Notes: generated by a model from the sequence alone, not told the origin. A stretch of 64,000 bases of DNA from Pseudothioclava nitratireducens (GCF_029210495.1 NZ_JARGDK010000014.1:1-64000), one strand, 5' to 3'. Numbered from the stretch's first letter, positions 20,412 through 31,649 are shown. A program made the numbers and translations.

Positions 20412-20440
20412 AAAAAACCCCGGTCAAAGCCGGGGTTTTT
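20412..20440 (-). terminator. Terminator downstream of guaB
   Basis: A symmetric hairpin: six A, CCCCGG, a six-base loop, CCGGGG and five T. On the minus strand it follows the guaB stop by about 20 bases and ends in T6. It could act in both directions. Between it and 20165 I see only the actP upstream sites and no credible gene. Confidence 0.85.
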
Positions 20441-20460
20441 CAGTGTCCGATAGCTGCGGA

Positions 20461-22943
<2,483 letters not shown>

Positions 22944-23081
22944 GATGCACTCCTCTACAGGCTCGTGCCGACAATCGAATATTTCAACGAACATAGCAAT
23001 ATTTTGTGGGAGGCGCGATGAAAAGCGCTAAACTCGCGCCGAGCGAGGCGTGGTGACGCAGGCAAGTGTGCCGATGCGCGC

Positions 23082-23969
23082 TCAACCGGGGAGCACCAGC
23101 ACCGTCGCGCCGAGGCGTTCAAGGCGCGCGCCCGTGCCGCGCTTGAAATGCATCAGCCCCGCGCCCGTCTCGCTGTTGACATCTCCAAGATCGAAGCGGC
23201 GCACACCCGCCCTGCGCAGCCGCATCGCGGCATCCCAGAGCAGCCGGTTATGCGCCCCCGGCCGCCGCCCCTCCTCGCCACTCCAGCCGATCTGGTAGCG
23301 TGCACCCGTCCCATGCCGCAGGACAATGATGCCCGCGCAGGGCGGCCCGTTGCGCCGCTCGGCGCGCAGGCACCACACGTCGCCCGGTCGCGCCTGCGCC
23401 CAATCGGCGATCAGCGCGGGGGGCAAGGCGCGATAGCCGCGGGCCTTGCGCTGCGCGGCTTCGGCCTCCAGCAGCCAAACGGGATCGGGATCGGCCGTGA
23501 TCCGCAGCCCGGCGCGCTCTGCCGCGCAGAGCCGGTTGCGCCATTTCCCCGCCAGCGCCGCGCGCAGCGCCTCGGGTTCGGGCGTCAGGTCCCAGACCGC
23601 ATGGTGGCGCGGTGTCACCAGGGGCACCAGCCCGAAGCCTGAAACCGGCTCAGCCAGCGTGGCGACCAGCACACCGGGGCAGAGCCGCGCCAGACGGCGC
23701 AGCAGATGGCGCCGCTCATCCGCGCTCAGATCCTCGGCAAAAACCGGGCCATGACTCAAAAGCCAGAACGCGCCGCGCCCCAGGACCTGAGCCATCCCGA
23801 CCAGCCCGCCTGCGCGCTGGAACAGAACGCGCCGCACCCGCCGCCCGCTGCGGCGCGCAAAACCCCCATAGGCCGCGAAGGCCTGCATCGGCGCGGTCGG
23901 AAACGCGCCAAGCATGCCGTCCCAACCGGCGTCATCCCCGTCCCAGATGCGGATCTCAAAAGCTCTCAT
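23082..23969 (-). CDS. FemAB-like GNAT acyltransferase
   Basis: A 295-residue protein whose C-terminal half fits the GNAT fold used by FemAB-like (Acetyltransf_6) proteins: KWRNRLCAAERAGL, PPCAGIIVLRHGTGARYQIGW, NRLLWDAAMRLRRAGVRRFDLGDVN. Proteins of this type transfer acyl or aminoacyl groups, but the substrate is not deducible here. I used the ATG at 23969 (MRAFEIRIWDGD); the open frame upstream crosses the divergent promoter region. It faces the small membrane gene at 24045 across 75 bases that carry an inverted repeat. Confidence 0.7.
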   Translation of the reverse strand: MRAFEIRIWDGDDAGWDGMLGAFPTAPMQAFAAYGGFARRSGRRVRRVLFQRAGGLVGMAQVLGRGAFWLLSHGPVFAEDLSADERRHLLRRLARLCPGVLVATLAEPVSGFGLVPLVTPRHHAVWDLTPEPEALRAALAGKWRNRLCAAERAGLRITADPDPVWLLEAEAAQRKARGYRALPPALIADWAQARPGDVWCLRAERRNGPPCAGIIVLRHGTGARYQIGWSGEEGRRPGAHNRLLWDAAMRLRRAGVRRFDLGDVNSETGAGLMHFKRGTGARLERLGATVLVLPG

Positions 23970-23976
23970 GCCCCCG

Positions 23977-24007
23977 TTAAGACAGGCTTTACCTAAAACA
24001 GTCTTAA
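23977..24007. promoter_or_regulatory. Inverted repeat TTAAGAC-N17-GTCTTAA in a divergent promoter region
   Basis: Perfect 7-base arms (23977-23983 and 24001-24007) lie between the divergent starts at 23969 and 24045. The arms and spacing would suit a dimeric regulator acting on both genes. No regulator gene adjoins; function is inference. Confidence 0.35.
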
Positions 24008-24044
24008 TGAGCGCAAGGGTCACCGCGAAAGACCGAGGAAACCG

Positions 24045-24194
24045 ATGAAACCTGCCGGACCGCCCCAAGCGAAACGCACCACGCCGACCCCCGCGCCACG
24101 GCTGACGCTTTGGGCGGCGGGGCTGATCGCATTGGCCCTTTCGGCGCTTTGGCTGATCGGCCTTGGCACATGGCATCTGCTGGGGGCACTGTGA
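24045..24194 (+). CDS. Small single-span membrane protein (49 residues)
   Basis: A short open frame with a good ribosome site (GAGGAAA four bases before ATG). The product has a basic, proline-rich N-terminus (MKPAGPPQAKRTTPTPAPR), then one continuous hydrophobic helix from about residue 20 to the end (LWAAGLIALALSALWLIGLG), and stops at GAL. Charge placement predicts N-terminus inside. I recognise no family. It is 60 bases before a DMT transporter on the same strand and might be co-transcribed with it. Confidence 0.6.
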   Translation: MKPAGPPQAKRTTPTPAPRLTLWAAGLIALALSALWLIGLGTWHLLGAL

Positions 24195-24254
24195 AAACGC
24201 TGGACACAGAGCCGTGGGCGCGCCATTCAAAATCCCTGCTCAGGACAGGACCAG

Positions 24255-25187
24255 ATGTCAGACCTCGCGCCCTTGCACCCGCCAGCCCGACCCGGCCGCG
24301 CCGCCCTCTGGATGATGGGCGCGATCACCGGCTTTGTGTCGATGGCGATTGCAGGCCGCGCGGTCGCGCCTTGGCACGATACGTTCGAGATCATGACATG
24401 GCGGTCACTGGTCGGCATCGTGACGGTGCTGTTTGGCGCATGGCTCACAGGGCATAGCCGAGAGATCCGCGCCCGCCATCTCGGGTTGCATACGCTGCGC
24501 AACGTCGCCCATTTCACCGGGCAGAACCTTTGGTTCGCGGCTCTGCCCCTGATCCCGCTCTCGCAGCTTTTCGCGCTGGAATTCACCTATCCGATCATCG
24601 TGGCTTTGGCGGCGCCGGTCTTTCTCGACGAACGGCTGAGCGCGCGGCGGCTGATCGCAGCGGCGATCGGTTTTGCCGGCGTGCTGATCGTCGTCGAGCC
24701 CTGGCAGGCGGGCGGTCTTGGCGTTGGCACGCTGCTGGCGCTCGGCTGCGCCTTTGGTTTCGCAGGTTCGGCCTTGACCACCAAACGCCTGACCCGGACC
24801 GCGCCCATCACCGAGATCCTGTTCTGGCTGACCGTGATGCAATGCGGCTTTGGTCTTGTGCTGGGGCTTGCGGATGGGGCGCTGGCGCCGCCGAACATGC
24901 ACAGTGCACCGTGGCTGGTGTTGATTGGCCTGGCCGGGCTTGGGGCACATTTCTGCCTGACACGGGCGCTCTCGCTTGCGCCAGCCTCGGTCGTGGCCCC
25001 CGTCGATTTCCTGCGCCTGCCGCTGATCGCGGTCGTTGGCGCGCTGTTTTACGCAGAGCCATTTGCCGCACCCGTCCTCGTCGGCGGCGCAATCATTCTG
25101 TTGGCAAACTGGATAAACCTGCGCAAAACCGCCCCGTCCGTGACCATTGCGCCACAAGCTGCGGTGCAGCACGACCCCGAGACGTGA
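24255..25187 (+). CDS. DMT-superfamily (EamA) transporter
   Basis: A 310-residue protein with ten predicted membrane helices in two EamA repeats; the first repeat includes MTWRSLVGIVTVLFGAWL and PLIPLSQLFALEFTYPI, the second starts near LGAHFCLTRALSLAPAS. EamA proteins export or import small metabolites; the substrate is not evident. The ATG at 24255 follows AGGACAGGA. The tail after residue 290 is short and hydrophilic. No partner gene is obvious besides the small membrane protein upstream. Confidence 0.85.
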   Translation: MSDLAPLHPPARPGRAALWMMGAITGFVSMAIAGRAVAPWHDTFEIMTWRSLVGIVTVLFGAWLTGHSREIRARHLGLHTLRNVAHFTGQNLWFAALPLIPLSQLFALEFTYPIIVALAAPVFLDERLSARRLIAAAIGFAGVLIVVEPWQAGGLGVGTLLALGCAFGFAGSALTTKRLTRTAPITEILFWLTVMQCGFGLVLGLADGALAPPNMHSAPWLVLIGLAGLGAHFCLTRALSLAPASVVAPVDFLRLPLIAVVGALFYAEPFAAPVLVGGAIILLANWINLRKTAPSVTIAPQAAVQHDPET

Positions 25188-25282
25188 CGTAAAGCCGCAG
25201 CGATAATTGATTCACGTTAACGTCATGCTAGGGTTCGTGTGGGGAAACATACGACTGAACACGCTAGGGAAGAGGAACGCTA

Positions 25283-26371
25283 ATGAGACGTGTTTTGATG
25301 ACTGCCAGTGCTCTGGCACTTGGCGCAACGGCCGCAACCGCGGGGGGGATCGAGCGTTCCACCCAGTCGGTCGGCATTCTGTTTGAAAAAGGCAACTATG
25401 TCGAACTGAGCTTCGGCGGCTTCAACCCGGATGTGAGTGGCTCCGTCGGGGGCGGCGCTGCGCTTTCGGGCGACATGGCGGCCAGCTATGGCTCGCTCAG
25501 CTTCGGCTATAAGCGCGCGCTGACCGATCAGCTCGACTTCGCTCTGATCTATGATCAGGCGATCGGGGCGGATGTCGATTATCCGACCGGGACGGGCTAT
25601 CCGGCGCAAGGTTCGACCGCCGAGATCGACTCGCACACGCTGACGGCGCTGCTGCGCTACAAGCTGCCGCAGAACATCTCGCTGATCGGTGGTGTGCGGG
25701 CGCTGCGCACTGAGGGAGTCGTTAACCTGCCTGCAGTTGCAGCTTATACGATGAACTCAACTTCCGAGACTGACTTTGGCTATGTTTTGGGTGTTGCTTG
25801 GGAAAAACCCGAGATTGCTGCTCGCGTTGCGCTCACTTACAATTCCGAGATTGAGCACGACTTTACTTATCACGAAAGTGCAGACTTTTCTGGCGTAACC
25901 GGAGATAGCTTCGAAACTGTTACAATCCCGAAATCCGTGAACCTGGAGTTCCAGACAGGTGTTGCGAAAGATACCCTTCTTTTTGGTTCTATTCGCTGGG
26001 TTGACTGGAAAGCCTTTGATATTACGCCCACAGGCTACGATTCAATTCCCGGCCAAGACTCCTTGGTGGATTACACCGAAAACGTGACCACTTACACGCT
26101 GGGCCTTGGCCGCAAGTTCACCGAGAACTGGTCGGGCGCCGTGATCCTCGGCTACGAAAAACATACCGGCACCCCCACAGGCCAGCTTGGCCCGACCGAC
26201 GGCTTCAAATCCGTGGGCCTAGCCGCGACCTATACGCGTGACAACATGAAGATCACGGGCGGCCTGCGCTATGTCGATATCGGCAACGCGACCACCAACC
26301 CGCTGATCAGCGGCTCGTTCAAGGACAACTCGGGCTGGGGCGCGGGTATCCGCGTCGGCTACAGCTTCTGA
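25283..26371 (+). CDS. FadL/OmpP1-like outer-membrane protein
   Basis: A 362-residue beta-barrel protein with a signal peptide (MRRVLMTASALALGATAATA) and mature start GGIERSTQSVGILFEKGNYVEL, a pattern of OmpP1/FadL relatives in Rhodobacteraceae. Alternating strands continue to the C-terminal GIRVGYSF, whose final Phe is the barrel-assembly signal. FadL proteins admit hydrophobic compounds such as fatty acids. The stretch from about 25715 to 26085 is much richer in A and T, with T- and A-ending codons, than both ends of the gene. An ACGTTAACGT palindrome lies about 65 bases before the start; a terminator follows the gene. Confidence 0.8.
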   Translation: MRRVLMTASALALGATAATAGGIERSTQSVGILFEKGNYVELSFGGFNPDVSGSVGGGAALSGDMAASYGSLSFGYKRALTDQLDFALIYDQAIGADVDYPTGTGYPAQGSTAEIDSHTLTALLRYKLPQNISLIGGVRALRTEGVVNLPAVAAYTMNSTSETDFGYVLGVAWEKPEIAARVALTYNSEIEHDFTYHESADFSGVTGDSFETVTIPKSVNLEFQTGVAKDTLLFGSIRWVDWKAFDITPTGYDSIPGQDSLVDYTENVTTYTLGLGRKFTENWSGAVILGYEKHTGTPTGQLGPTDGFKSVGLAATYTRDNMKITGGLRYVDIGNATTNPLISGSFKDNSGWGAGIRVGYSF

Positions 26372-26393
26372 TCCGATACGATCCCGACAGTCT

Positions 26394-26424
26394 GAAAGCC
26401 CCGCGCCCTCTGCGCGGGGCTTTT
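26394..26424 (+). terminator. Rho-independent terminator after the FadL-like gene
   Basis: A 9-bp stem (GCCCCGCGC/GCGCGGGGC) with a five-base loop and a trailing TTTTG, 26 bases after the stop codon. Confidence 0.88.
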
Positions 26425-26494
26425 GCTTTGAGTGAATTGTAATTGGCACAAGATCCGGGTGGCATCGCTGGCCACGATCCCCCTAGAAGATCGC

Positions 26495-27400
26495 ATGAGC
26501 CATTCACCGCCCCAACAACATCAGATGACGCCGCTGGCGTGGCTGCTGCTCTTGCTGCTGGCCATGATCTGGGGTGGATCGTTCATCTCGAACAAGGCCG
26601 CACTCACCGAGATTAGCGTTTTCACCGTCGTCGCGCTTCGGGTGAGTGGCGGCGCAGCGCTGCTCTGGGCCTATGTGCTGATCCGTCGCCTGCCCCTGCC
26701 CCGTGATCCGCGCTTTCTCCTCCGATTTGCGATCATGGGATTGCTGAACAACGCGGTGCCATTCTCGCTTATCGTGTGGGGACAACAGCATATCGAGAGC
26801 AGCCTCGCCTCGATCCTGAACGCCTCGAGCGCGGTGTTCGGCGTCGTGATCGCCGCCCTCGTCTTCGCCGACGAGCAGTTGACCCGGCGCAAGGCGATCG
26901 GCGTCACACTCGGCTTTACGGGTGTCGTAACAGCCATTGGCATCGGCGCGCTGACCAGCCTCGATCCGACGGCGCTCGGGCAATGGGCTGTGGTCGGTGC
27001 TTCGATCACTTATGGGATCGCCGCCGCCTATGCGCGCCGCGCGATCACCGGGCTGCGCCCCGAAGTGGCGGCGGCCGGGATGCTCACCGCTGCCGCGCTC
27101 TGGATGCTCCCGGTCATGCTCTGGCAGGACGGCATACCCACATTCGATTGGGCGTGGCCGACTTGGGCCGGGCTGATCTGGCTGGCCTTCGTCTGCTCGG
27201 CCATCGCCTATCTGCTCTATTACCGGGTGCTCGCGCTGGCGGGCATGGGGAACCTGTCGCTCGTCGGCCTGTTGATCCCGCCCTTCGCCATTCTTGCGGG
27301 CTGGATCGCCTATGGCGAGCGGCTCGGCTGGAACGCGGTGCTGGGCTTTGCGCTGCTCGCCGCGGGCCTGATCGTGCTGAACCGTCGCAAAACCCCGTGA
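26495..27400 (+). CDS. DMT-superfamily (EamA) transporter
   Basis: A 301-residue ten-helix transporter with two EamA repeats; the first contains MIWGGSFISNKAALTEI and the second GIAAAYARRAITGLRPEVAA. RhaT/YdcZ-type family marks are clear but the substrate is not. The start could be ATG 26495 or, ten codons later, ATG 26525 just before the first helix; neither has a strong ribosome site. It is unrelated in detail to the other EamA gene 1.3 kb upstream. It stands between the FadL-like terminator and the ATPase gene 48 bases downstream. Confidence 0.85.
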   Translation: MSHSPPQQHQMTPLAWLLLLLLAMIWGGSFISNKAALTEISVFTVVALRVSGGAALLWAYVLIRRLPLPRDPRFLLRFAIMGLLNNAVPFSLIVWGQQHIESSLASILNASSAVFGVVIAALVFADEQLTRRKAIGVTLGFTGVVTAIGIGALTSLDPTALGQWAVVGASITYGIAAAYARRAITGLRPEVAAAGMLTAAALWMLPVMLWQDGIPTFDWAWPTWAGLIWLAFVCSAIAYLLYYRVLALAGMGNLSLVGLLIPPFAILAGWIAYGERLGWNAVLGFALLAAGLIVLNRRKTP

Positions 27401-27448
27401 CCTTGGCCGCCGCCCGCGCTAAACCTGCGCAGGATCAAGGGGTAAGGC

Positions 27449-28309
27449 ATGTTCTATTCCACGCGCTCGGACTGGCTCAACGCATCGCGCAAACGCGTGC
27501 TCCTTTTTGGCATGTCAGGTCTGGGCAAAACCTATCTCGCCTCGATGCTGCGCGAAGGCACGGGCGATTGGTTCCACTACTCGGTCGATTATCGCATCGG
27601 CACCCGCTACATGGGCGAGTTCATCGCCGACAACTTCAAGCGCGAGGCGATGAAGGTCCCGTTCCTGCGCGAATTGCTGCTGTCTGACAGCGTCTATATC
27701 GCTTCGAACATCACCTTCGACAATCTCGCGCCGCTCTCAACCTATCTGGGCAAGCCCGGCAGCCCCGCAAAAGGCGGCCTGCCCTTCGATGAATATATGC
27801 GCCGCCAGAACCAGCACCGCGCCGCCGAAAAGGCCGCGCTGCTCGACAGCGCGCATTTCATCGAGCGCGCGAAGGACATCTACCAGCTCCCGCATTTCGT
27901 CTGCGACTCGGGCGGTTCGATCTGCGAGGTGGTCGACCCGGCTGATCCGAAAGACCCGATCCTGACGGCGCTTTCCTCGAACCAGCTCATGGTCTGGATC
28001 GAGGGGTCGGAGGCGCATACGGATGAGTTGGTCCGCCGCTTCGACCGCGCGCCGAAACCGATGTATTATCAGCCCGATTTTCTCGAGCGGAAATGGGTCG
28101 AATACCGCGTTAAGCGCGGCCTCAAGGAAGATGAGGTCAACCCCGATGACTTCGTGCGCTGGACCTACCGTCAGGCACTCGAACACCGCCAGCCGCGCTA
28201 TGCCGCGATGGCGCAGAACTGGGGCGTCAAGGTCAAGGCCGAGGATGTCGCCCTTGTGCGAGACGAGAAAGATTTTACCTCTCTGATAGCCCAGACCCTC
28301 CCGGCCTGA
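27449..28309 (+). CDS. P-loop ATPase of unknown role
   Basis: A 286-residue soluble protein with a Walker A motif near the N-terminus (LLFGMSGLGKTYLASML, about residues 18-34). Downstream blocks include YSVDYRIGTRYMGEFIADNF, YIASNITFDNLAPLSTYLGKP and HFVCDSGGSICEVVD, which I recognise as a conserved alphaproteobacterial protein usually labelled only as ATPase. The early DYRIGTRY pattern and single nucleotide domain resemble small-molecule or nucleoside kinase-like P-loop proteins, but no function is assigned. The start has AAGGGGTAAGGC upstream. It precedes metA by 52 bases. Confidence 0.75.
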   Translation: MFYSTRSDWLNASRKRVLLFGMSGLGKTYLASMLREGTGDWFHYSVDYRIGTRYMGEFIADNFKREAMKVPFLRELLLSDSVYIASNITFDNLAPLSTYLGKPGSPAKGGLPFDEYMRRQNQHRAAEKAALLDSAHFIERAKDIYQLPHFVCDSGGSICEVVDPADPKDPILTALSSNQLMVWIEGSEAHTDELVRRFDRAPKPMYYQPDFLERKWVEYRVKRGLKEDEVNPDDFVRWTYRQALEHRQPRYAAMAQNWGVKVKAEDVALVRDEKDFTSLIAQTLPA

Positions 28310-28361
28310 GCCACGCCGTTAAGACAAAACATCAACTTCGGCAGATAAAGGACTGAAAACA

Positions 28362-29282
28362 ATGCCCATCACCCTCCCGGAAACGCTTCCTGCCTTCGAC
28401 ATCCTGTCGCGGGAAGGCGTGATGGTGATGACGCCCGAGCGCGCGATGCGGCAGGAAATACGGCCGCTGCGGATCGGCTTGCTCAACCTGATGCCGAAAA
28501 AGATCCAGACCGAAAACCAGTTCGCCCGGCTGATCGGTGCAACCCCCATCCAGATCGACTTTCAACTGATCCGGATGACGGAGCACCAGACCAAGAACAC
28601 CGCCGCAGAGCATATGGAGACCTTCTATCGCCCCTTCGCGGAGGTGGCGGAAACCGGCGAAAAATTCGACGGGCTGATCATTACCGGCGCGCCCATCGAA
28701 CAGATTCCGTTCGAGGACGTCACCTATTGGGATGAGTTGCAGCGCGTGTTTGACTGGACCCAGAGCCATGTCTTCTCGACCTTCGGCGTCTGCTGGGGCG
28801 GCATGGCAATGGCCTATCATTTCCACGGCGTGCAGAAACATCTCCTCGACCACAAGGCCTTCGGCTGCTTCCGGCACCGCAACTGCGTGCCCGCCTCGCC
28901 CTATCTGCGCGGGTTTTCGGATGACCTTCTGGTCCCGGTGAGCCGCTGGACTGAGATGAAACGCGACGAAATCGAGGCGGCGGGGCTGCGGATTCTGCTC
29001 GACAGCGACGAAACCGGCCCTTGCCTTGTCGAGGATACCGCGCATCGCGCGCTCTACGTCTTCAACCATTTCGAGTATGATTCCGGCACGCTCAAGGAAG
29101 AATATGACCGTGATGCCGCTAGCGGAAAGCCGATCAATGTGCCGATCAACTACTACCCTGACGATGATCCGGCCAAGGCGCCGACCAATCGCTGGAAATC
29201 CCACGCGCATCTGCTCTACGGCAACTGGGTAAACGCGATCTACCAAGACACACCTTACGACCTGGCCGAAATCGGGCGGTGA
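28362..29282 (+). CDS. metA: Homoserine O-acyltransferase MetA, probably acetyl-CoA dependent
   Basis: Activates homoserine for methionine synthesis. The 306-residue class I glutamine amidotransferase-like protein has [16 protein letters not shown], the catalytic Cys in [14 protein letters not shown], and the late His/Glu block [14 protein letters not shown]. At the acyl-CoA specificity position the motif reads GAPIEQ, with Glu where E. coli MetA has Gly; in Bacillus cereus MetA that Glu selects acetyl-CoA. The enzyme is therefore likely a homoserine O-acetyltransferase, an inference from one residue. A palindromic repeat follows the gene. Confidence 0.92.
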   Translation: MPITLPETLPAFDILSREGVMVMTPERAMRQEIRPLRIGLLNLMPKKIQTENQFARLIGATPIQIDFQLIRMTEHQTKNTAAEHMETFYRPFAEVAETGEKFDGLIITGAPIEQIPFEDVTYWDELQRVFDWTQSHVFSTFGVCWGGMAMAYHFHGVQKHLLDHKAFGCFRHRNCVPASPYLRGFSDDLLVPVSRWTEMKRDEIEAAGLRILLDSDETGPCLVEDTAHRALYVFNHFEYDSGTLKEEYDRDAASGKPINVPINYYPDDDPAKAPTNRWKSHAHLLYGNWVNAIYQDTPYDLAEIGR

Positions 29283-29289
29283 GCGCGCG

Positions 29290-29431
29290 GAGGGGGCGCT
29301 GCCCCCTCTTTACTCCGTAAATTCACCCCCGGGATATTTGACGCGATTGGAGAGAAGAGGTTCTCCACCAATCCAATCGCTCGAAATATCCCGGGGGAGC
29401 CTGCCAGAGGCAGGTGGGGGCAGAGCCCCCG
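29290..29431. repeat. Dispersed palindromic repeat element (copy 1, complete)
   Basis: Perfect 14-base arms CCCCCGGGATATTT (29326-29339) and their complement (29384-29397) enclose a second inverted pair, GCGATTGG (29343-29350) and CCAATCGC (29373-29380). Outside the arms lie short GC-rich hairpins, GGGGGCGCTGCCCCC and GGGGGCAGAGCCCCC. The same architecture recurs near 55.1 kb, with half copies near 50.3 and 60.7 kb. It fills the metA-ppk2 interval. REP-like element by structure. Confidence 0.85.
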
Positions 29432-29503
29432 GACTGTGCGCTTGCGGCCCAACCTGCCGCCGCTATAGTGAAACCAGTTCACATCCGGAACGCGGAAATG
29501 CAA

Positions 29504-30388
29504 ATGGCTGATAAAACAACCGAAATTCCTTTCGTTGGCGATATCTCCAGCTATCTCGAGCAAGAGGCGCCGAAAGAAATCCGCAAGGCGCTCGATAAGG
29601 CGAAGAAGGATGAGATCCTGTCGCCCAGCTACCCGTATAAATCGGAGATGAAGAAGAAGGATTACGAGGCGCATATGGAGGCGCTTCAGATCGAACTGGT
29701 CAAGATGCTGTGGGACCTCAAGGCGACCGGCAAGCGGTTGGTGGTTCTGTTCGAGGGCCGCGACGCCGCTGGCAAGGGTGGCACAATCGGCCGGATGCGC
29801 GAGAACCTGAACCCGCGCTCGGCCTATGTCGTGGCTTTGCCCAAACCGACCGAGACCGAGGCGACGCAATGGTATTTCCAGCGTTATGTCGACTGGTTGC
29901 CGGCGGCAGGCGAGATCGCGCTGTTCGACCGGAGCTGGTATAACCGCGGCGTGGTCGAGCATGTGTTCGGGTTCTGCACGCCCGAGGCACGGGCGCATTT
30001 CTTTGCACAGCTGCCGGACTTTGAGAAGATGCTCGTGGATGAGGGGATCGTGCTGGTCAAGCTCTGGCTCAATGTCGGGCGCGCAGAGCAACTCAAGCGG
30101 TTTCTCGAACGCGAGAAAGACCCGCTCAAGCAGTGGAAGCTGAGCTGGATCGATGTCGAGGGGCTGAAACGTTGGGACGCCTATTCTGCGGCGATTTCCG
30201 AGACGCTGGAGCGATCCTCGACAGCGCATGCGCCCTGGACCGTCGTGCGTTCGGATGACAAGAAGCGTGCCCGCATCGCCGCGATCCAGACTGTGCTCAA
30301 CGCGGTGGATTACGCGAAAAAAGACGCAAAAGCCATTGGCGCTGTTGATGAATTGATTTGCGGGGGCGTCGATCTTCTCGATGTCTAA
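29504..30388 (+). CDS. ppk2: Polyphosphate kinase 2 family protein
   Basis: PPK2 enzymes transfer phosphate between polyphosphate and nucleotides. The 294-residue protein has Walker A in [14 protein letters not shown], the lid region with [15 protein letters not shown], and Walker B in [16 protein letters not shown]. Single-domain length is typical of class I PPK2, which prefers NDP or GDP as acceptors in relatives; class is not provable here. Of two close ATGs the second (29504) has GGAA at correct spacing. Its last eight bases overlap the start of the TetR gene. Confidence 0.92.
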   Translation: MADKTTEIPFVGDISSYLEQEAPKEIRKALDKAKKDEILSPSYPYKSEMKKKDYEAHMEALQIELVKMLWDLKATGKRLVVLFEGRDAAGKGGTIGRMRENLNPRSAYVVALPKPTETEATQWYFQRYVDWLPAAGEIALFDRSWYNRGVVEHVFGFCTPEARAHFFAQLPDFEKMLVDEGIVLVKLWLNVGRAEQLKRFLEREKDPLKQWKLSWIDVEGLKRWDAYSAAISETLERSSTAHAPWTVVRSDDKKRARIAAIQTVLNAVDYAKKDAKAIGAVDELICGGVDLLDV

Positions 30389-30998
30389 GCAAGGCTATCA
30401 TCACGGCAATCTGCGTCAGGCGCTGGTCGAAGCGGCGCTCAGGCTCATCGAAGAGAAAGGGCCCACGGGTTTCACGCTCTCGGAGGCGGCCAAGTCGGCA
30501 GGCGTGACACCGGCGGCGGTCTATCGGCATTTCGAGGGCCGCGAGGCGTTGATCGAGGAAGGTGCCCGGCAAGGCTATGCGATCTTCGCCGATCTGATGG
30601 AGCATGCCTGGGCGGATGGCAAACCCTCTGCGCTGGCCGCATTCGGCGCGGTCGGGCGCGCCTATCTTGCGTTTGCGCGGCGCTACCCCGGTCATTACAT
30701 GGCGATGTTCGAAAGCGGTATCTCACCCAACCGGGTGCCGGCACTGGCGCCCTTGGCCGAGCGCGCCCATGCTGTGATGGAACGGGCGACGGCCGCGCTG
30801 ACGGCGCATTTGCCCGCTGACAGGCGACCGCTGCCAGCGATGGTTGCCGCGCATATCTGGGCGATGAGCCATGGTGTCGTGGAGCTTTATGCGCGCGGCG
30901 AGCCCGGGGCGCGGGCGCCTTTCCCGCCAGATGATTTGCTCGAGACCGGGATCGGGGTCTATCTGCGGGGTCTCGGGATCATCGACGCCGACCGATGA
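30381..30998 (+). CDS. TetR/AcrR-family regulator
   Basis: A 205-residue repressor-type protein. The N-terminal helix-turn-helix is at about residues 25-55 ([21 protein letters not shown]) and the C-terminal ligand domain ends with the WHG-type segment [19 protein letters not shown]. It overlaps the end of ppk2 by eight bases, so both are read from one message, and it may control that unit. The ligand is unknown. It converges on the lysE gene, whose stop is 22 bases away. Confidence 0.88.
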   Translation: MSKQGYHHGNLRQALVEAALRLIEEKGPTGFTLSEAAKSAGVTPAAVYRHFEGREALIEEGARQGYAIFADLMEHAWADGKPSALAAFGAVGRAYLAFARRYPGHYMAMFESGISPNRVPALAPLAERAHAVMERATAALTAHLPADRRPLPAMVAAHIWAMSHGVVELYARGEPGARAPFPPDDLLETGIGVYLRGLGIIDADR

Positions 30999-31019
30999 GG
31001 GCCGTGGTCCGGGGTCGTT

Positions 31020-31649
31020 TCAACGCGTGCCGAGGGTCAGCACGCTATGGCCGATCGCCCAGAGACCAAAACCCGCCATCATCAGCGCCGACACACGCCC
31101 GACCCAGAGTGTGAATGCCGCGGGCAGCCGACGATGCAAAAGCGCCACGGTGCCGCTCAGCGCGATCCACCAGCCCATCGAGCCAAGAAACACACCCAGC
31201 ACCACCACGGCGGCGGTTTGTGGGGTCGCGCTTTCGGCAAGGCCCAGCCCCGCGAAGATCGCGGCAAAGCTGAGGATCGTAGCCGGGTTGGTGAGCGTGA
31301 GCGCAAAGGTCGCAACGCTCGTCCCCAGCAGGCCCCGCGTCGCGGATGCGAGTTGCGCGGCCTTTGGCGTGGCAAGGTCGCGCGGCCATGACCTCATGGC
31401 CAGCCAAAGCAGGAACAGCCCGCCAATCACCCCAAGCGGTGTCGAAATCCGCGTGAGAACGGCTGCGAAACTTGCAAAGCCAAGCGCCGCGAGGCTCGCG
31501 TAGAACGCATCGGCCAGTGCTGTACCCAACCCGCCAGCCGCGCCTGCCCAGAACCCGCGATGCAGCGCCCGCTGAATGCAGAGCGCGCCGATTGGTCCGA
31601 CCGGCGCCGCAATCGCCAACCCCATCGCCAAAGCCTTGAGAAACAGCAT
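31020..31649 (-). CDS. LysE/RhtB-family amino-acid exporter
   Basis: A 209-residue membrane protein with six predicted helices; it starts MLFLKALAMGLAIAAPVGPIGALCI, the LysE family N-terminus with the conserved P-V-G-P turn. Family members export amino acids such as lysine, arginine, homoserine or threonine. The ATG at 31649 shares one base with the stop of the Lrp-type gene (TGATG), so the exporter and its likely regulator are translationally coupled. Open frame upstream of that ATG lies in the Lrp gene. Confidence 0.88.
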   Translation of the reverse strand: MLFLKALAMGLAIAAPVGPIGALCIQRALHRGFWAGAAGGLGTALADAFYASLAALGFASFAAVLTRISTPLGVIGGLFLLWLAMRSWPRDLATPKAAQLASATRGLLGTSVATFALTLTNPATILSFAAIFAGLGLAESATPQTAAVVVLGVFLGSMGWWIALSGTVALLHRRLPAAFTLWVGRVSALMMAGFGLWAIGHSVLTLGTR

